38,856 nt of DNA from Deltaproteobacteria bacterium (GTDB lineage Bacteria > Desulfobacterota > Dissulfuribacteria > Dissulfuribacterales > QOAL01). The stretch spans positions 1 through 38,856 of the forward strand of contig JAJRZR010000032.1 of assembly GCA_024275145.1 (NCBI GenBank). Reading direction: 5' to 3'. A model generated the notes under the pieces. The model had not been told where the DNA came from and did no database searches. It saw only the letters and a list, made by a program, of their open reading frames with translations. The position numbers were made by a program, and so were the translations under genes. Positions 1 through 7,529 of the stretch are shown here, one piece after another. Positions within the stretch are counted from its first letter, which is position 1, and the number at the start of each line of letters is the position of its first letter.

Positions 1-63
1 CCTGAAATGATGGGCTATATCCTGAAGCGGTACAATTCTACGTTTCCTGAGATATTTCTTTAA
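1..63 (+). CDS. possible 3' end of an upstream gene (partial)
   Basis: An open frame enters from the left edge and ends at TAA (61-63). It encodes about 20 residues with ordinary protein-like composition, ending NSTFPEIFL. It is too short to assign to a family and could be open by chance. If real, the gene is convergent with feoB. Confidence 0.25.
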   Translation, partial: PEMMGYILKRYNSTFPEIFL

Positions 64-84
64 TTGTATAGGGTCCATATCTTC

Positions 85-173
85 ACGTAAATGTATCCTG
101 GTTTGGATTGAATTTTTCATGCCCCTGGAAATGCGGCGGCCAAAGGGCACGGGCCGCCGCATGAAGGTTTGGG
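85..173 (-). repeat. R2 repeat, copy 1 (hairpin element)
   Basis: The outer inverted repeat TTCATGC (116-122) / GCATGAA (159-165) encloses a perfect 11-bp stem, ATGCGGCGGCC (131-141) with GGCCGCCGCAT (152-162). Read on the minus strand it continues into an AGGATACATTTACGTGAAG-like tail that matches the tail of the copies at 4431, 9040 and 12021. It lies just downstream of feoB. Neither strand has a T-run after the stem, so a canonical intrinsic terminator is not evident. Confidence 0.6.
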
Positions 174-216
174 TGCAAGACCCCGGATATTTACATGACA
201 TCCTGTAAATACTGGC

Positions 217-2553
217 CTAACCCTTGGCTGCCTGTGCCACTGTCAGGCTCTTGCCCCCCTTTTCACCTCTTGCCCCAAAGAATTTGAGTGTAACGAGTGC
301 TGCCACAAAGGCGGTAATATCGCCAACGATCCAGGTGATCGAATCCGCTGGATGGCTTCCAAAAGTGGCCACCTGGTAAAAAAATGTGGATGCAAGGTAG
401 GCCATGAAAGTTGTCCAGAACCCTGCAAACAAGGTCCACCTAAAATTGGTCTCCCTGTACACAGCGGCGATTGCAGCAGAACACGGGAAGTAGAGCAACA
501 CGAAAAGAAGATAGGCGAATGCCGACACCTTTGAACCAAACAATGTGACCATGGAACCAAAGGTATTTCTGCTGACATCAAGCTCCCTTGAGGCTTCATC
601 CATATCACTTGTTTCAGCCATAGACAAACCGAGCGGATCCAGTACTGCCCCTGCAACCTCCCTGAGATTTGCAGGAATAGTTGCAAAGGAGCCTACTATT
701 GCCTCCGTGAGATCGAAGTCCTCATTCCTCTCCTTTACATCATTCGCCCTTTGATCCATGCCGCTGTAAAGGGAATCAAGGGTTCCCACCACTGTCTCCT
801 TGGCAAATATACCGGTAAAGAGACCCACTGTTGCTGGCCAGTTCTCCTGGGTGATGCCCATGGGTGCAAAGGCTGGGGTAATGGCCCTGCCGATGGAAGA
901 CAGCATCGATTTAGGAGAATCCTCGTTTCCAAAGGTGCCATCGGTCCCGAGGGAGTTAAAGAAGACCAACACTACGATGACAGGAATCAATATCTTGCCT
1001 GCCCTGAAGAGGAATGCCCGTAAGCGGTCATAAGAACGAAGGAGAACCGACTTGAGCGTAGGCAGGTGGTATGGTGGAAGCTCCATGACAAAGGGGGTTA
1101 TCTCTCCTTTGAGCAGGGTATTCTTTAGTATAAGACCCGTGATGACTGCAAAGCCTATACCTACCAGGTAAAGGAGAAAGACCAGATTCTGTCCACCATG
1201 GGTGAAGAAAGCTGCTGCAAAAAGGGCATAAACAGGAAGCCTTGCACCACAGGACATGAATGGATTCATCATGATGGTAAGCAACCTGTCCCTTTCATTT
1301 TCAAGGGTCCTGGTAGCCATGATAGCAGGAACATTGCAGCCGAAACCCACCAGCATGGGTATGAAGGATTTCCCGGGAAGCCCTATGAAACGCATGAACC
1401 TGTCCATGACAAAGGCAGCCCTTGCCATGTAGCCTGAATCCTCAAGGAAGGACAGGCACAGGAACATAAACCCGATCGGCGGGATAAAGGTGGCCATGGT
1501 CTGGATGCCGCCTCCAACCCCATCTGCAAGTATGGTCTTGAACCAGACGGGGGAATGCATTGCGGTGAGAACCCGTGCGAACCCATCCACGAAAATGGCC
1601 CCTGCGAGTTGATCGAAGAAATCAATAAATGCCCCCCCAACGTTTATGGTGAAAAGGAACATGAGATACATGGCAAGCAAAAATACCGGAACACCAAGGA
1701 TACGATTCAACACCACCTTGTCGATTCTGTCCGAGATGGGGGGCTTGAGCTGACCGATCTTCTTCACCGTGTCTTCGGTAAGCCAGTGTATAAATCCGTA
1801 ACGGGCAGAGGCTATCACAATATCTGCATCCTCACCCAGCCTGTCCTCTATCACCTCTTGCAGGGCCAAGGCCTTCTTCAAGGCAGGTTTATCAACCATG
1901 GTTATCGCCAGTTCGTCTCCCTCGAGAAGCTTGATGGCAAGCCATGATGCATTGACATCGTTTTTTATTGCAACAGGCTCAATCATGGGAAGAAGCCGAC
2001 CTATAGCATCCTGCACCTCTACTGGATATACTATCTTGGCCGCAGTGGGCTTCATTCCGGCTATCTGTCTGTCTATGACCCTCTTAAGCTCATCAACCCC
2101 TTGGTTTTTCGAGGCCACAACAGGTACGACAGTGCATCCCAAGCGCCTAGAAAGTCCTTCAACATCTATCTCTATCCGCCTGTCTTTTGCCACATCCATC
2201 ATGTTAAGAGCGATTACGACGGCCACCCTCATCTCGAGAAGCTGGGAAGTAAGATAGAGATTCCTCTCGATGTTTGATGCATCGACGATATTTACAACAA
2301 GTCCGGCATCACCGGAAAGCACGTAATCCCTTGCCACCTGCTCGTCAATCGAAGAGGCAGACATGGAGTAGATACCAGGGGTGTCCACCACCCGGATCTC
2401 GTATTCTCCATATCTGTAAAACCCCTCTTTACGGTCAACTGTAACACCTGGCCAGTTTCCAACACGTTGTCTTGCACCTGTAAGGGAATTGAACAGCGTG
2501 GTCTTACCACAATTTGGATTGCCAGCTATAGCGATGGTAAATCTCTTCATCAT
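217..2553 (-). CDS. feoB: FeoB ferrous iron transporter
   Basis: This is the inner-membrane Fe(II) transporter with a cytosolic GTPase domain. The N-terminus carries the G1 loop GNPNCGKTT, the G3 motif DTPG and the G4-like NMMD within about the first 120 residues. After residue 280 come many hydrophobic segments, including the conserved FeoB core with GYMARAAFVMDR and GFGCNVPAIMATRT. The length of about 778 residues is normal for the family. The start is taken at ATG 2553, which overlaps the upstream feoA stop as TGATG and has GGAAGGGGG before it; an in-frame TTG one codon earlier is less likely. It is the last gene of a feoA-feoA-feoB operon, so Feo regulation should act at the promoter near 3300. 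No frameshift or missing motif was noticed. Confidence 0.97.
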   Translation of the reverse strand: MMKRFTIAIAGNPNCGKTTLFNSLTGARQRVGNWPGVTVDRKEGFYRYGEYEIRVVDTPGIYSMSASSIDEQVARDYVLSGDAGLVVNIVDASNIERNLYLTSQLLEMRVAVVIALNMMDVAKDRRIEIDVEGLSRRLGCTVVPVVASKNQGVDELKRVIDRQIAGMKPTAAKIVYPVEVQDAIGRLLPMIEPVAIKNDVNASWLAIKLLEGDELAITMVDKPALKKALALQEVIEDRLGEDADIVIASARYGFIHWLTEDTVKKIGQLKPPISDRIDKVVLNRILGVPVFLLAMYLMFLFTINVGGAFIDFFDQLAGAIFVDGFARVLTAMHSPVWFKTILADGVGGGIQTMATFIPPIGFMFLCLSFLEDSGYMARAAFVMDRFMRFIGLPGKSFIPMLVGFGCNVPAIMATRTLENERDRLLTIMMNPFMSCGARLPVYALFAAAFFTHGGQNLVFLLYLVGIGFAVITGLILKNTLLKGEITPFVMELPPYHLPTLKSVLLRSYDRLRAFLFRAGKILIPVIVVLVFFNSLGTDGTFGNEDSPKSMLSSIGRAITPAFAPMGITQENWPATVGLFTGIFAKETVVGTLDSLYSGMDQRANDVKERNEDFDLTEAIVGSFATIPANLREVAGAVLDPLGLSMAETSDMDEASRELDVSRNTFGSMVTLFGSKVSAFAYLLFVLLYFPCSAAIAAVYRETNFRWTLFAGFWTTFMAYLASTFFYQVATFGSHPADSITWIVGDITAFVAALVTLKFFGARGEKGGKSLTVAQAAKG

Positions 2554-2786
2554 CAACCCCCTTCCACAACCAGGGCCTTAGCCTCGTCTTTCCTGAGGCT
2601 GAGGCTATAGTCCCTCACCTCTATCTCTATCGGATCCCCCATGGGGGCCACCCTGGTAACCCTGAAGGGAGTACCTTTTACAAGCCCCATGGCCATGAGT
2701 TTCTGCCGATATGCTTTGAAGCCTTTTACATAACCTGAAACCCTGCCGGTATCCCCCACAGAGAGTTCAAAAAGTCTGCCACCCAT
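2553..2786 (-). CDS. feoA: FeoA-type SH3-like protein (second copy)
   Basis: A 77-residue FeoA-domain protein thought to assist or regulate FeoB at the cytoplasmic face of the membrane. The FeoA signature is clear in the central LMAMGLVKGTPF and in RVAPMGDPIEIEV, followed by LSLRKDEA. Its second half closely resembles the C-terminal FeoA domain of the divergent regulator at 3525 (RVAPMGDPVEVNV, LSLRRDEI). It starts at ATG 2786, eight bases after the stop of the preceding feoA, and its stop overlaps the feoB start, which suggests translational coupling. Confidence 0.93.
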   Translation of the reverse strand: MGGRLFELSVGDTGRVSGYVKGFKAYRQKLMAMGLVKGTPFRVTRVAPMGDPIEIEVRDYSLSLRKDEAKALVVEGG

Positions 2787-2794
2787 ACCCTAAA

Positions 2795-3085
2795 TCACTC
2801 CTTTTCAACCAGAATCTTTTGGGCCATACCACCCCCAAGGCCATAACGACTCCCATCCTTGGAGATGATCACGGCCCCCCTATGATGCCGCTGTATTACC
2901 TTGACCACGTCGTCAACATGAATTCCCATACTTGAAAGCCTTTCATGCAGGTTCCTGCCGCTCCTGACAGATACGATCCGAACCCTTTCCCCATCATTAG
3001 CAAGAGCAAGTGGAAAGGCACCGGGATTTCCATTGAAACAAGGTGAAATCTGAAGTCTGTTGTCGCCAGGCATGTTTTCGACCAC
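2795..3085 (-). CDS. feoA: FeoA-type protein (first copy)
   Basis: First gene of the feo operon, up to 96 residues. The FeoA fold is visible from about residue 30: GERVRIVSVRSGRNLHERL, then SSMGIHVDDVVKVIQ and ending in a GLGGGMAQKILV strand. The N-terminal 25 residues are extra and poorly conserved in type. The start could be GTG 3085 or the in-frame ATG at 3073; an AGGAAAAG stretch just upstream suits either. It differs strongly from the second FeoA, so the pair is not a recent duplication. Two-FeoA operons are known in anaerobes; the division of labour is not established here. Confidence 0.88.
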   Translation of the reverse strand: MVENMPGDNRLQISPCFNGNPGAFPLALANDGERVRIVSVRSGRNLHERLSSMGIHVDDVVKVIQRHHRGAVIISKDGSRYGLGGGMAQKILVEKE

Positions 3086-3271
3086 CAGCTTTTCCTTAGA
3101 AATTATCTTATAGATGTCTCTAAAAATTGCCTTTTTATCCGATGGCTACGCCGCATTTAAGAAATAATCCTTGAAATATCAGTAAGATATCTGAGGTTAT
3201 TTCTTTCATGTGTCTCGCCCTTGAACAAAATTTCTCATTTTTAAAATACCCATATGTTTATGCTCCCTCAA

Positions 3272-3289
3272 TTAGTTAGATAACGCTAA
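3272..3289. promoter_or_regulatory. putative metal-regulator operator near the feo start
   Basis: TTAGTTAGATAACGCTAA is an imperfect palindrome with TTAG/CTAA ends, resembling DtxR/IdeR-type boxes. It lies just downstream of the predicted minus-strand -10 (3301-3306), where a bound repressor would block feo transcription. Its right flank CTAAATTCTT (3286-3295) recurs in the second palindrome at 3352-3361. Binding by the regulator at 3525 is inferred. Confidence 0.5.
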
Positions 3290-3300
3290 ATTCTTAAGGT

Positions 3301-3329
3301 TTTTTAAACTACGTTGCATTTGTTGTCAA
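3301..3329 (-). promoter_or_regulatory. predicted promoter of feoA-feoA-feoB
   Basis: Read on the minus strand, TTGACA (3329-3324) is followed after exactly 17 bases by TAAAAA (3306-3301). The -35 box is a perfect sigma-70 match and the -10 box matches at four of six positions. It faces the feo genes and has a palindromic site immediately downstream. The untranslated leader would be about 200 bases. Confidence 0.55.
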
Positions 3330-3339
3330 TGCCTTATTT

Positions 3340-3358
3340 TTTAAGTCTAGACTAAATT
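3340..3358. promoter_or_regulatory. putative operator between the divergent promoters
   Basis: A palindrome with perfect core AGTCTAGACT, flanked by TTA and AAA, sits between the two predicted promoters and directly upstream of the regulator's -35 box. It shares the flank CTAAATTCTT with the site at 3272. The placement fits autoregulation of the DtxR-family gene and co-regulation of feo; this is inferred from position and sequence only. Confidence 0.5.
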
Positions 3359-3364
3359 CTTTTA

Positions 3365-3393
3365 TTGACACGTGCCCACCTTCCCTGTATTAA
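3365..3393 (+). promoter_or_regulatory. predicted promoter of the DtxR-family regulator
   Basis: TTGACA (3365-3370), a 17-base spacer, and TATTAA (3388-3393) form a good sigma-70 promoter facing the regulator gene at 3525. The leader would be about 125 bases. Confidence 0.6.
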
Positions 3394-3524
3394 AACGGAT
3401 GTAGATATGGGCATATGGGCATTCCCTGTTTGACTCACCTTTACCAGCAAAGCCAACAGGGATAATTGGGGATGATTCCGGGATACAACGTCAGGATCAT
3501 TCACGAATAAGAGGGAAACCATAC

Positions 3525-4277
3525 ATGAATGCCGAAATAGCTCTTTCTGCCAGCCTGGAGGATTATCTGGAGGCCATCTATAATATCATCCGGCAAAAGA
3601 ATGCGGTCAGGGCAAAGGACATTGCCGCAAGGCTGAAGGTAAGCAACGCCTCGGTTACAGGTGCACTGCGTGCCCTTTCCAAGCGAAAATTTCTGAATTA
3701 TGCCCCCTACGACGTAATAACCCTCACGCCGGCAGGCGAAGAAGTCGCAAGGGAGGTCGTGCGGAAGCATGAGGTGCTCAGGGATTTTATGGTGAAGGTC
3801 CTTGCAGTGGAATATCGAGATGCCGATGTTGCAGCATGCAGGCTTGAACATGATATCCCAAAGGACATCGTGGACCGGCTCGTAGAATTCATTGAGTTCA
3901 TTGAAACCTGCCCCCTTGGCGGCCCCAAGCTCATAGAGGGTTTCCACCGGCATCTTGAATGCCGGGACAAAGAACTCAGGTGTAAACAATGCGTGGAACA
4001 GGCCTTGGACATCAGCAAAGGGTTGTCCGGGACGGACGACTCCTCAAAAAGGCCCCTTGCGCTGCTTAAACCTGGTGAAGCTGGCAGAATAAAACGTATA
4101 AGGACCAGGGGACCGCTCAGGAGAAAGCTTCTTGAGATGGGATTGACCCCAGGCTCCTTGATAAAAGTGGAAAGGGTTGCCCCAATGGGAGATCCTGTAG
4201 AGGTAAACGTGAAAGGCTATCACCTATCCCTAAGAAGGGATGAGATCGAATGTATAGAAGTAGAGGCTAAACGATAA
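3525..4277 (+). CDS. DtxR/MntR-family metal-dependent regulator with FeoA domain
   Basis: A 250-residue DNA-binding regulator expected to sense Fe(II) or Mn(II) and control the adjacent feo operon. Residues 1-70 form the winged helix, with LEAIYNII, VRAKDIAARLKVSNASVTGAL and the wing after KRKFLNYAPYDVITLTPAG. Residues 75-140 are the metal-binding and dimerisation region (LEHDIPKDIVDRLVEFIEF). The middle contains a cysteine pair, CRDKELRCKQC, which is unusual and might bind metal. Residues 175-250 are an SH3-like FeoA domain (LLEMGLTPGSLIKVERV). The ATG follows AGAGGG. The gene diverges from feoA; two palindromes in the shared promoter region fit a self-regulating iron repressor. Iron rather than manganese is inferred from the neighbours. 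Confidence 0.92.
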   Translation: MNAEIALSASLEDYLEAIYNIIRQKNAVRAKDIAARLKVSNASVTGALRALSKRKFLNYAPYDVITLTPAGEEVAREVVRKHEVLRDFMVKVLAVEYRDADVAACRLEHDIPKDIVDRLVEFIEFIETCPLGGPKLIEGFHRHLECRDKELRCKQCVEQALDISKGLSGTDDSSKRPLALLKPGEAGRIKRIRTRGPLRRKLLEMGLTPGSLIKVERVAPMGDPVEVNVKGYHLSLRRDEIECIEVEAKR

Positions 4278-4554
4278 AATCCTCCCAGGCCTTATGCCTT
4301 ATACCAGACCTCCATCATGCAGCCCCCATCCTTGGCGCCGCATCCCAAGGACAAGATGTACCTTCACGGTGAACTTGCCCGGCCCACAAGTCAGCGATGC
4401 GTACCCTCCCCTTCATATATTCGACAACCTCGTGAAGATGCATCCTCCATAGGGCTGTATTTCCATGTCCGGGGATGCCAGAGAAGGACCGGACAGGCAT
4501 GAAGGTTTAGGATCGCATACCGGGATGTGCACAGATAGGGGGAGGAGGGCCAAA
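4278..4554. other. convergent gap between the regulator and hypB
   Basis: No gene is supported. The right half holds R2 copy 2 (4431-4508). No clear intrinsic terminator for either convergent gene was found. Confidence 0.5.
4431..4508 (-). repeat. R2 repeat, copy 2
   Basis: On the minus strand it reads TTCATGCC, then TGTCCGG pairing with CCGGACA, then TGGAAATAC, and ends with CCCTATGGAGGATGCAT and TTCACG. The same order of blocks occurs at 9040-9118 and 12021-12092. Here the outer right arm is ACATGGAA rather than GCATGAA. It lies just downstream of hypB. Confidence 0.65.
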
Positions 4555-5223
4555 TCATGGGGTCTGCGCCAACGGCGTAAGGTTTAAGAGTCCTTCCAAA
4601 AAGGTTATCCACTGATCAAAACCATCGTTATTAACAGAAGATAAAGATATTATCTCAAGTTCTGGATTAAGCTTCAAGGCCTCGGATCTGGCCTCATCCA
4701 CAAGGAAATCAAAATACGGCAAGAGATCCGTTTTGGTAATCAGAAACAGGTCAGCTCCCATAAATGCCCTTGGATATTTTGCCGGCTTGTCCGGTCCTTC
4801 CGGCACCGATACCAAAACAGCCCGTTTGTGCTCACCAAGATAGAACGTGGCAGGACAAACCAAGTTTCCCACATTTTCTATGAAGATGAGGTCCAGATCT
4901 CCACCATTGAGTTTATCTGCAAGGGCATGGAGTCCTTTGTTCACCAGGCTGGCATCAAGATGGCAGGCACCCCCTGTAGTAAGCTGGACCGCAGGGACCC
5001 CCTTTGCCCTGATCCTTTCCGCATCCCTGGCGGTCTCTATGTCGCCCTCGATAACCCCTATATGCACCCTGTCTGCCAGACACTCTATGGTCTTTTCAAG
5101 GAGTGTAGTCTTACCAGAACCAGGGGCACTTATGAGATTGAGCGCTATAGCCCCCATCCCTTCGATTATCTCCCTGTTCTTCCCAGCAAGTACATCGTTT
5201 GCAGCAAGGAGGTCGCGATGCAC
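4555..5223 (-). CDS. hypB: HypB GTPase domain, nickel insertion (N-terminus cut off by an amber codon)
   Basis: HypB is the GTPase that works with HypA to load nickel into NiFe-hydrogenase. This reading frame has the P-loop SAPGSGKTT, IEGDIETARDAERI, the GGACHLDASLV region, the nickel/zinc-site segment FIENVGNLVCPATFYLG, and the G4-like ITKTDLLPYFDF. The open frame begins at GTG 5223, directly after an in-frame TAG (5226-5224). The same frame continues upstream of the TAG to an ATG at 5307 that encodes a typical HypB beginning, MCETCGC. So the GTPase domain is intact while the N-terminal nickel motif is separated by one stop codon. The GTG start has only a weak AAGG before it; reinitiation, amber readthrough or sequence error are all possible. 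Last gene of the hyp cluster. Confidence 0.93.
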   Translation of the reverse strand: MHRDLLAANDVLAGKNREIIEGMGAIALNLISAPGSGKTTLLEKTIECLADRVHIGVIEGDIETARDAERIRAKGVPAVQLTTGGACHLDASLVNKGLHALADKLNGGDLDLIFIENVGNLVCPATFYLGEHKRAVLVSVPEGPDKPAKYPRAFMGADLFLITKTDLLPYFDFLVDEARSEALKLNPELEIISLSSVNNDGFDQWITFLEGLLNLTPLAQTP

Positions 5224-5307
5224 CTAGACGACCTTGCCGACACCCGGACCATCACCTGTTCCGTCCTCCTTTTCCGTACCTGTATGACAGCCGCATGTTT
5301 CGCACAT
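5224..5307 (-). pseudogene. hypB: HypB N-terminal nickel-binding segment ending at an in-frame TAG
   Basis: From ATG 5307 the frame reads MCETCGCHTGTEKEDG, then 11 residues, then TAG, then directly the HypB frame at 5223. The Cys-x-x-Cys-Gly-Cys motif at the N-terminus is the high-affinity nickel site known from E. coli HypB. The ATG has a good ribosome-binding site (AAGGGG, eight-base spacing), better than the GTG after the stop. One base change (GAG or CAG to TAG) would explain the stop. TAG is used as a normal stop elsewhere in the window (feoB, hypF). Confidence 0.8.
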
Positions 5308-5319
5308 GATCAATACCCC

Positions 5320-5667
5320 TTATTCCATTTCTACCTGCATCAAAAGAAGCTCGTCGCCCCCAACGGGGAAAAGCCCATCTCCTCCACAACTTGGACAACT
5401 TTCCGGACGCATTTCCGTGTCAGGCACAGTCCAACCACAATCCTTGCACCTGTAAGATGGCAGTGGCCTCTCTATTTGAAGGACTGCATCCCTGGCAAAA
5501 TCACTATTGGGCGCCAGTACCTTGAACCCAAAGACAAACGAATCAACGACCACCCCGGAGAAGGGCCCGATAGCCACCTTGACCCTTACGACCCTCTTGG
5601 CACCATTCTCTGATGCCAGTTCCCTGAGTTGATCAAGCAGGCCCTGGACCAGAGAGATTTCATGCAA
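5320..5667 (-). CDS. hypA: HypA hydrogenase nickel chaperone
   Basis: HypA delivers nickel to the hydrogenase large subunit together with HypB. The conserved start is HEISLVQGLL, where the N-terminal amine and His2 bind nickel. Here it is preceded by TTG (5667-5665), read as Met, giving 115 residues, the usual length. AGGTGG lies about eight bases upstream and the TTG comes one base after the stop of the protease gene. A longer frame to 5712 would bury the His and overlap the protease, so it is rejected. The zinc site is present as CKDCG and CPSCGG near residues 75-95. The gene is followed closely by the hypB N-terminal segment. Confidence 0.92.
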   Translation of the reverse strand: MHEISLVQGLLDQLRELASENGAKRVVRVKVAIGPFSGVVVDSFVFGFKVLAPNSDFARDAVLQIERPLPSYRCKDCGWTVPDTEMRPESCPSCGGDGLFPVGGDELLLMQVEME

Positions 5668-5668
5668 A

Positions 5669-6193
5669 TCAGCCCACCTGCCTTTCCTGAATCCTGAAAC
5701 CAAAATCCGCAAGGCGACCCGTCACCATATTTGCCACCACCTCCACCTTCGATTCAAGGGTAGAGGAAAGCCCTATACCCGTGGACACATCTCCGGGCAC
5801 GATCCCGACAAACTCCATATGAGAGGGGGCATTGCCGCGAAGTCTGCAAATCTCCAGTACCTCCATGAGCCCCACCTGGTGAGGGGACATACTGGCCTGG
5901 ATTCGTCCCGACCGCATCTCTCCTGGTCTGAAAAACCTCGTGGTACCGGCAGGCCCATCCATTGCCACCACATCGATAACGAGCAAGGGATCTGTCTCCT
6001 CAATGAACGGTGCCATATATATCCCCGCGGTCCCACCGTCCATTATCCGTACATTTCCTGGGAAGAGATACCGTGCTTCAAGATAACGGACCACATGTAC
6101 ACCAAAGCCCTCGTCCCTCAACAACAGGTTCCCGATTCCAAGGATACCCGCAGGCTTGGCCCCTGTACGTATATGTACGCTCATGTCTGACAA
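5669..6193 (-). CDS. NiFe-hydrogenase maturation endopeptidase (HycI/HyaD/HoxM type)
   Basis: A 174-residue nickel-dependent protease that trims the C-terminus of the hydrogenase large subunit after metal insertion. The family start GIGNLLLRDEGFGVHVVRYL includes the nickel-ligand Glu; the second ligand is in LLVIDVVAMDG and the His in SPHQVGLMEVL. The gene lies between hypE and hypA with short spacers. Its hydrogenase substrate is not in the window. Confidence 0.9.
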   Translation of the reverse strand: MSDMSVHIRTGAKPAGILGIGNLLLRDEGFGVHVVRYLEARYLFPGNVRIMDGGTAGIYMAPFIEETDPLLVIDVVAMDGPAGTTRFFRPGEMRSGRIQASMSPHQVGLMEVLEICRLRGNAPSHMEFVGIVPGDVSTGIGLSSTLESKVEVVANMVTGRLADFGFRIQERQVG

Positions 6194-6214
6194 TTCGAAG
6201 CCACCTATCCCATC

Positions 6215-7222
6215 TCAACAAATCCTCGGAAGTGGTTCGCCCTCGAGGGGAACAATGAGCCTGGCACCACCGGCCCTGGTCCTCAGGGTTACCCGTCCCG
6301 CCGGTCCTGATATCACCTCTCCGATAACCGTCGCATCCTTTCCCTCTGGCATGGAACGTATTGTCTCAAGGACCGCGGCAACCTGGTCAGAGGCAGCTAT
6401 CACGATGCACTTTCCCTCGTTTGCAAGATACAACGGGTCCAGCCCAAGCAGTTCACAGGCCGCCTTTATACCTGGCTTGACAGGTATCTTGGCTTCATCT
6501 ACTTCCATTGCCACACCCGATGCCTGGGCTATTTCCGTAAGGGCCGTTGCGACTCCACCCCTGGTAGGATCACGCATCGCATGAACCGTCCCTGGCAACC
6601 GGCTGACAAGCCCTTCGACCATCCTGTTCAGGGCGGCAGTATCGCTTTCAAGCTCACCCCCCAGGGATAGCCCTGCCCTTGATCCCATTATCGTAACACC
6701 GTGATCAGCCACACTACCCGAGATAATAATTACGTCTCCAGCCCTGGCACTTGCCCCGGATATCTCCACGTGGTCCGGCACCACACCCATCCCCGTAGTG
6801 TTTATAAAGATCTTATCGGCCTTTTGCCTTGGCACCACCTTCGTGTCCCCGGTGACCACGGGTACGCCGGCTTCATCCGAGGCATGTGCTACGGATTCGA
6901 TCACCCGTTCGAGATCCGCCATTGGAAAGCCCTCTTCTAGGATGAGGCTTAAGCTCATGCAAAAGGGTATGGCACCGCGCATTGAAAGATCGTTTATGGT
7001 GCCATTTACTGCAAGCCTTCCGATATCGCCCCCTGGGAAAAATATCGGATCCACCACATAGCTATCCGTGCTAAAGGCCAACTTACCTTGACGGCCTGGT
7101 ATTATGGCACAGTCCTCGAGACCGAGTATCCTCTGGGTAGGTAGATATTTCAGAAAAAGGCCCTGGATCAACTCCTGGCTCAAGAGCCCTCCGCTACCAT
7201 GGTCGATAAGAATTTTGTCCAT
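6215..7222 (-). CDS. hypE: HypE, carbamoyl dehydratase making the cyanide ligand
   Basis: HypE accepts a carbamoyl group from HypF on its C-terminal cysteine and dehydrates it with ATP to a thiocyanate, the source of the Fe-CN ligands. The N-terminal DHGSGG, the PurM-like ATP-binding core (FSTDSYVVDPIFFPGGDIG, VVTGDTKVV, MRDPTRGGVATAL) and the C-terminal end PRIC are all present. The start is taken at ATG 7222 (MDKILIDHGSGG); an in-frame TTG at 7237 would add five residues. Its upstream side faces the truncated R1 copy A, which separates it from hypD. Confidence 0.95.
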   Translation of the reverse strand: MDKILIDHGSGGLLSQELIQGLFLKYLPTQRILGLEDCAIIPGRQGKLAFSTDSYVVDPIFFPGGDIGRLAVNGTINDLSMRGAIPFCMSLSLILEEGFPMADLERVIESVAHASDEAGVPVVTGDTKVVPRQKADKIFINTTGMGVVPDHVEISGASARAGDVIIISGSVADHGVTIMGSRAGLSLGGELESDTAALNRMVEGLVSRLPGTVHAMRDPTRGGVATALTEIAQASGVAMEVDEAKIPVKPGIKAACELLGLDPLYLANEGKCIVIAASDQVAAVLETIRSMPEGKDATVIGEVISGPAGRVTLRTRAGGARLIVPLEGEPLPRIC

Positions 7223-7382
7223 CTTACCTGTGTTCAACCTTCGTTATATCGGTCATAGAGACGCACATCTACTGGCTTATCAAGCACTTGAATACTGTGG
7301 AATAAACCTGCCCCCTTCCGTCCTAAATACCTGGTAAACTTGCAACCTGCACAATTTACCGTAAAAGCACGCCATACATAAT

Positions 7383-7529
7383 CCCGGATTATGCAGCTCG
7401 CAAGTTTGCTGAAGATGCAAGGCGGAAGGACATGCAGACGTACTTGTGTACTTCAACTGACCGACAACGCAGTAAATTCGGCAAACTTGCGAGCCCCTTT
7501 TGGCTTCAAATGCTGGATGATTTCGTTGA
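7383..7529 (+). repeat. R1 repeat, copy A (type 1, right half missing)
   Basis: The left terminal repeat CCCGGATTATGCA is followed by a complete arm 1 with a perfect 14-bp base stem, GCTCGCAAGTTTGC ... GCAAACTTGCGAGC, and apical GTAC-TTGT-GTAC. Arm 2 begins with CTTCAAATGCTGGATG and matches copy E up to about 7529, where hypD coding sequence takes over. The last codons and stop of hypD lie inside this copy. The left flank CATAATC makes a CATAATC-CCG-GATTATG palindrome with the terminus. Confidence 0.85.

Noticed and set aside
131-162. GC-rich hairpin downstream of feoB as an intrinsic terminator
   Set aside because: The stem is perfect, but neither strand has a following T-run, and its outer blocks match the R2 repeats, so it is described as R2 copy 1.
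5668-5712. Longer HypA with 15 extra N-terminal residues
   Set aside because: HypA needs the His next to the N-terminal Met for nickel binding; TTG 5667 with AGGTGG upstream gives exactly this and avoids overlap with the protease gene.
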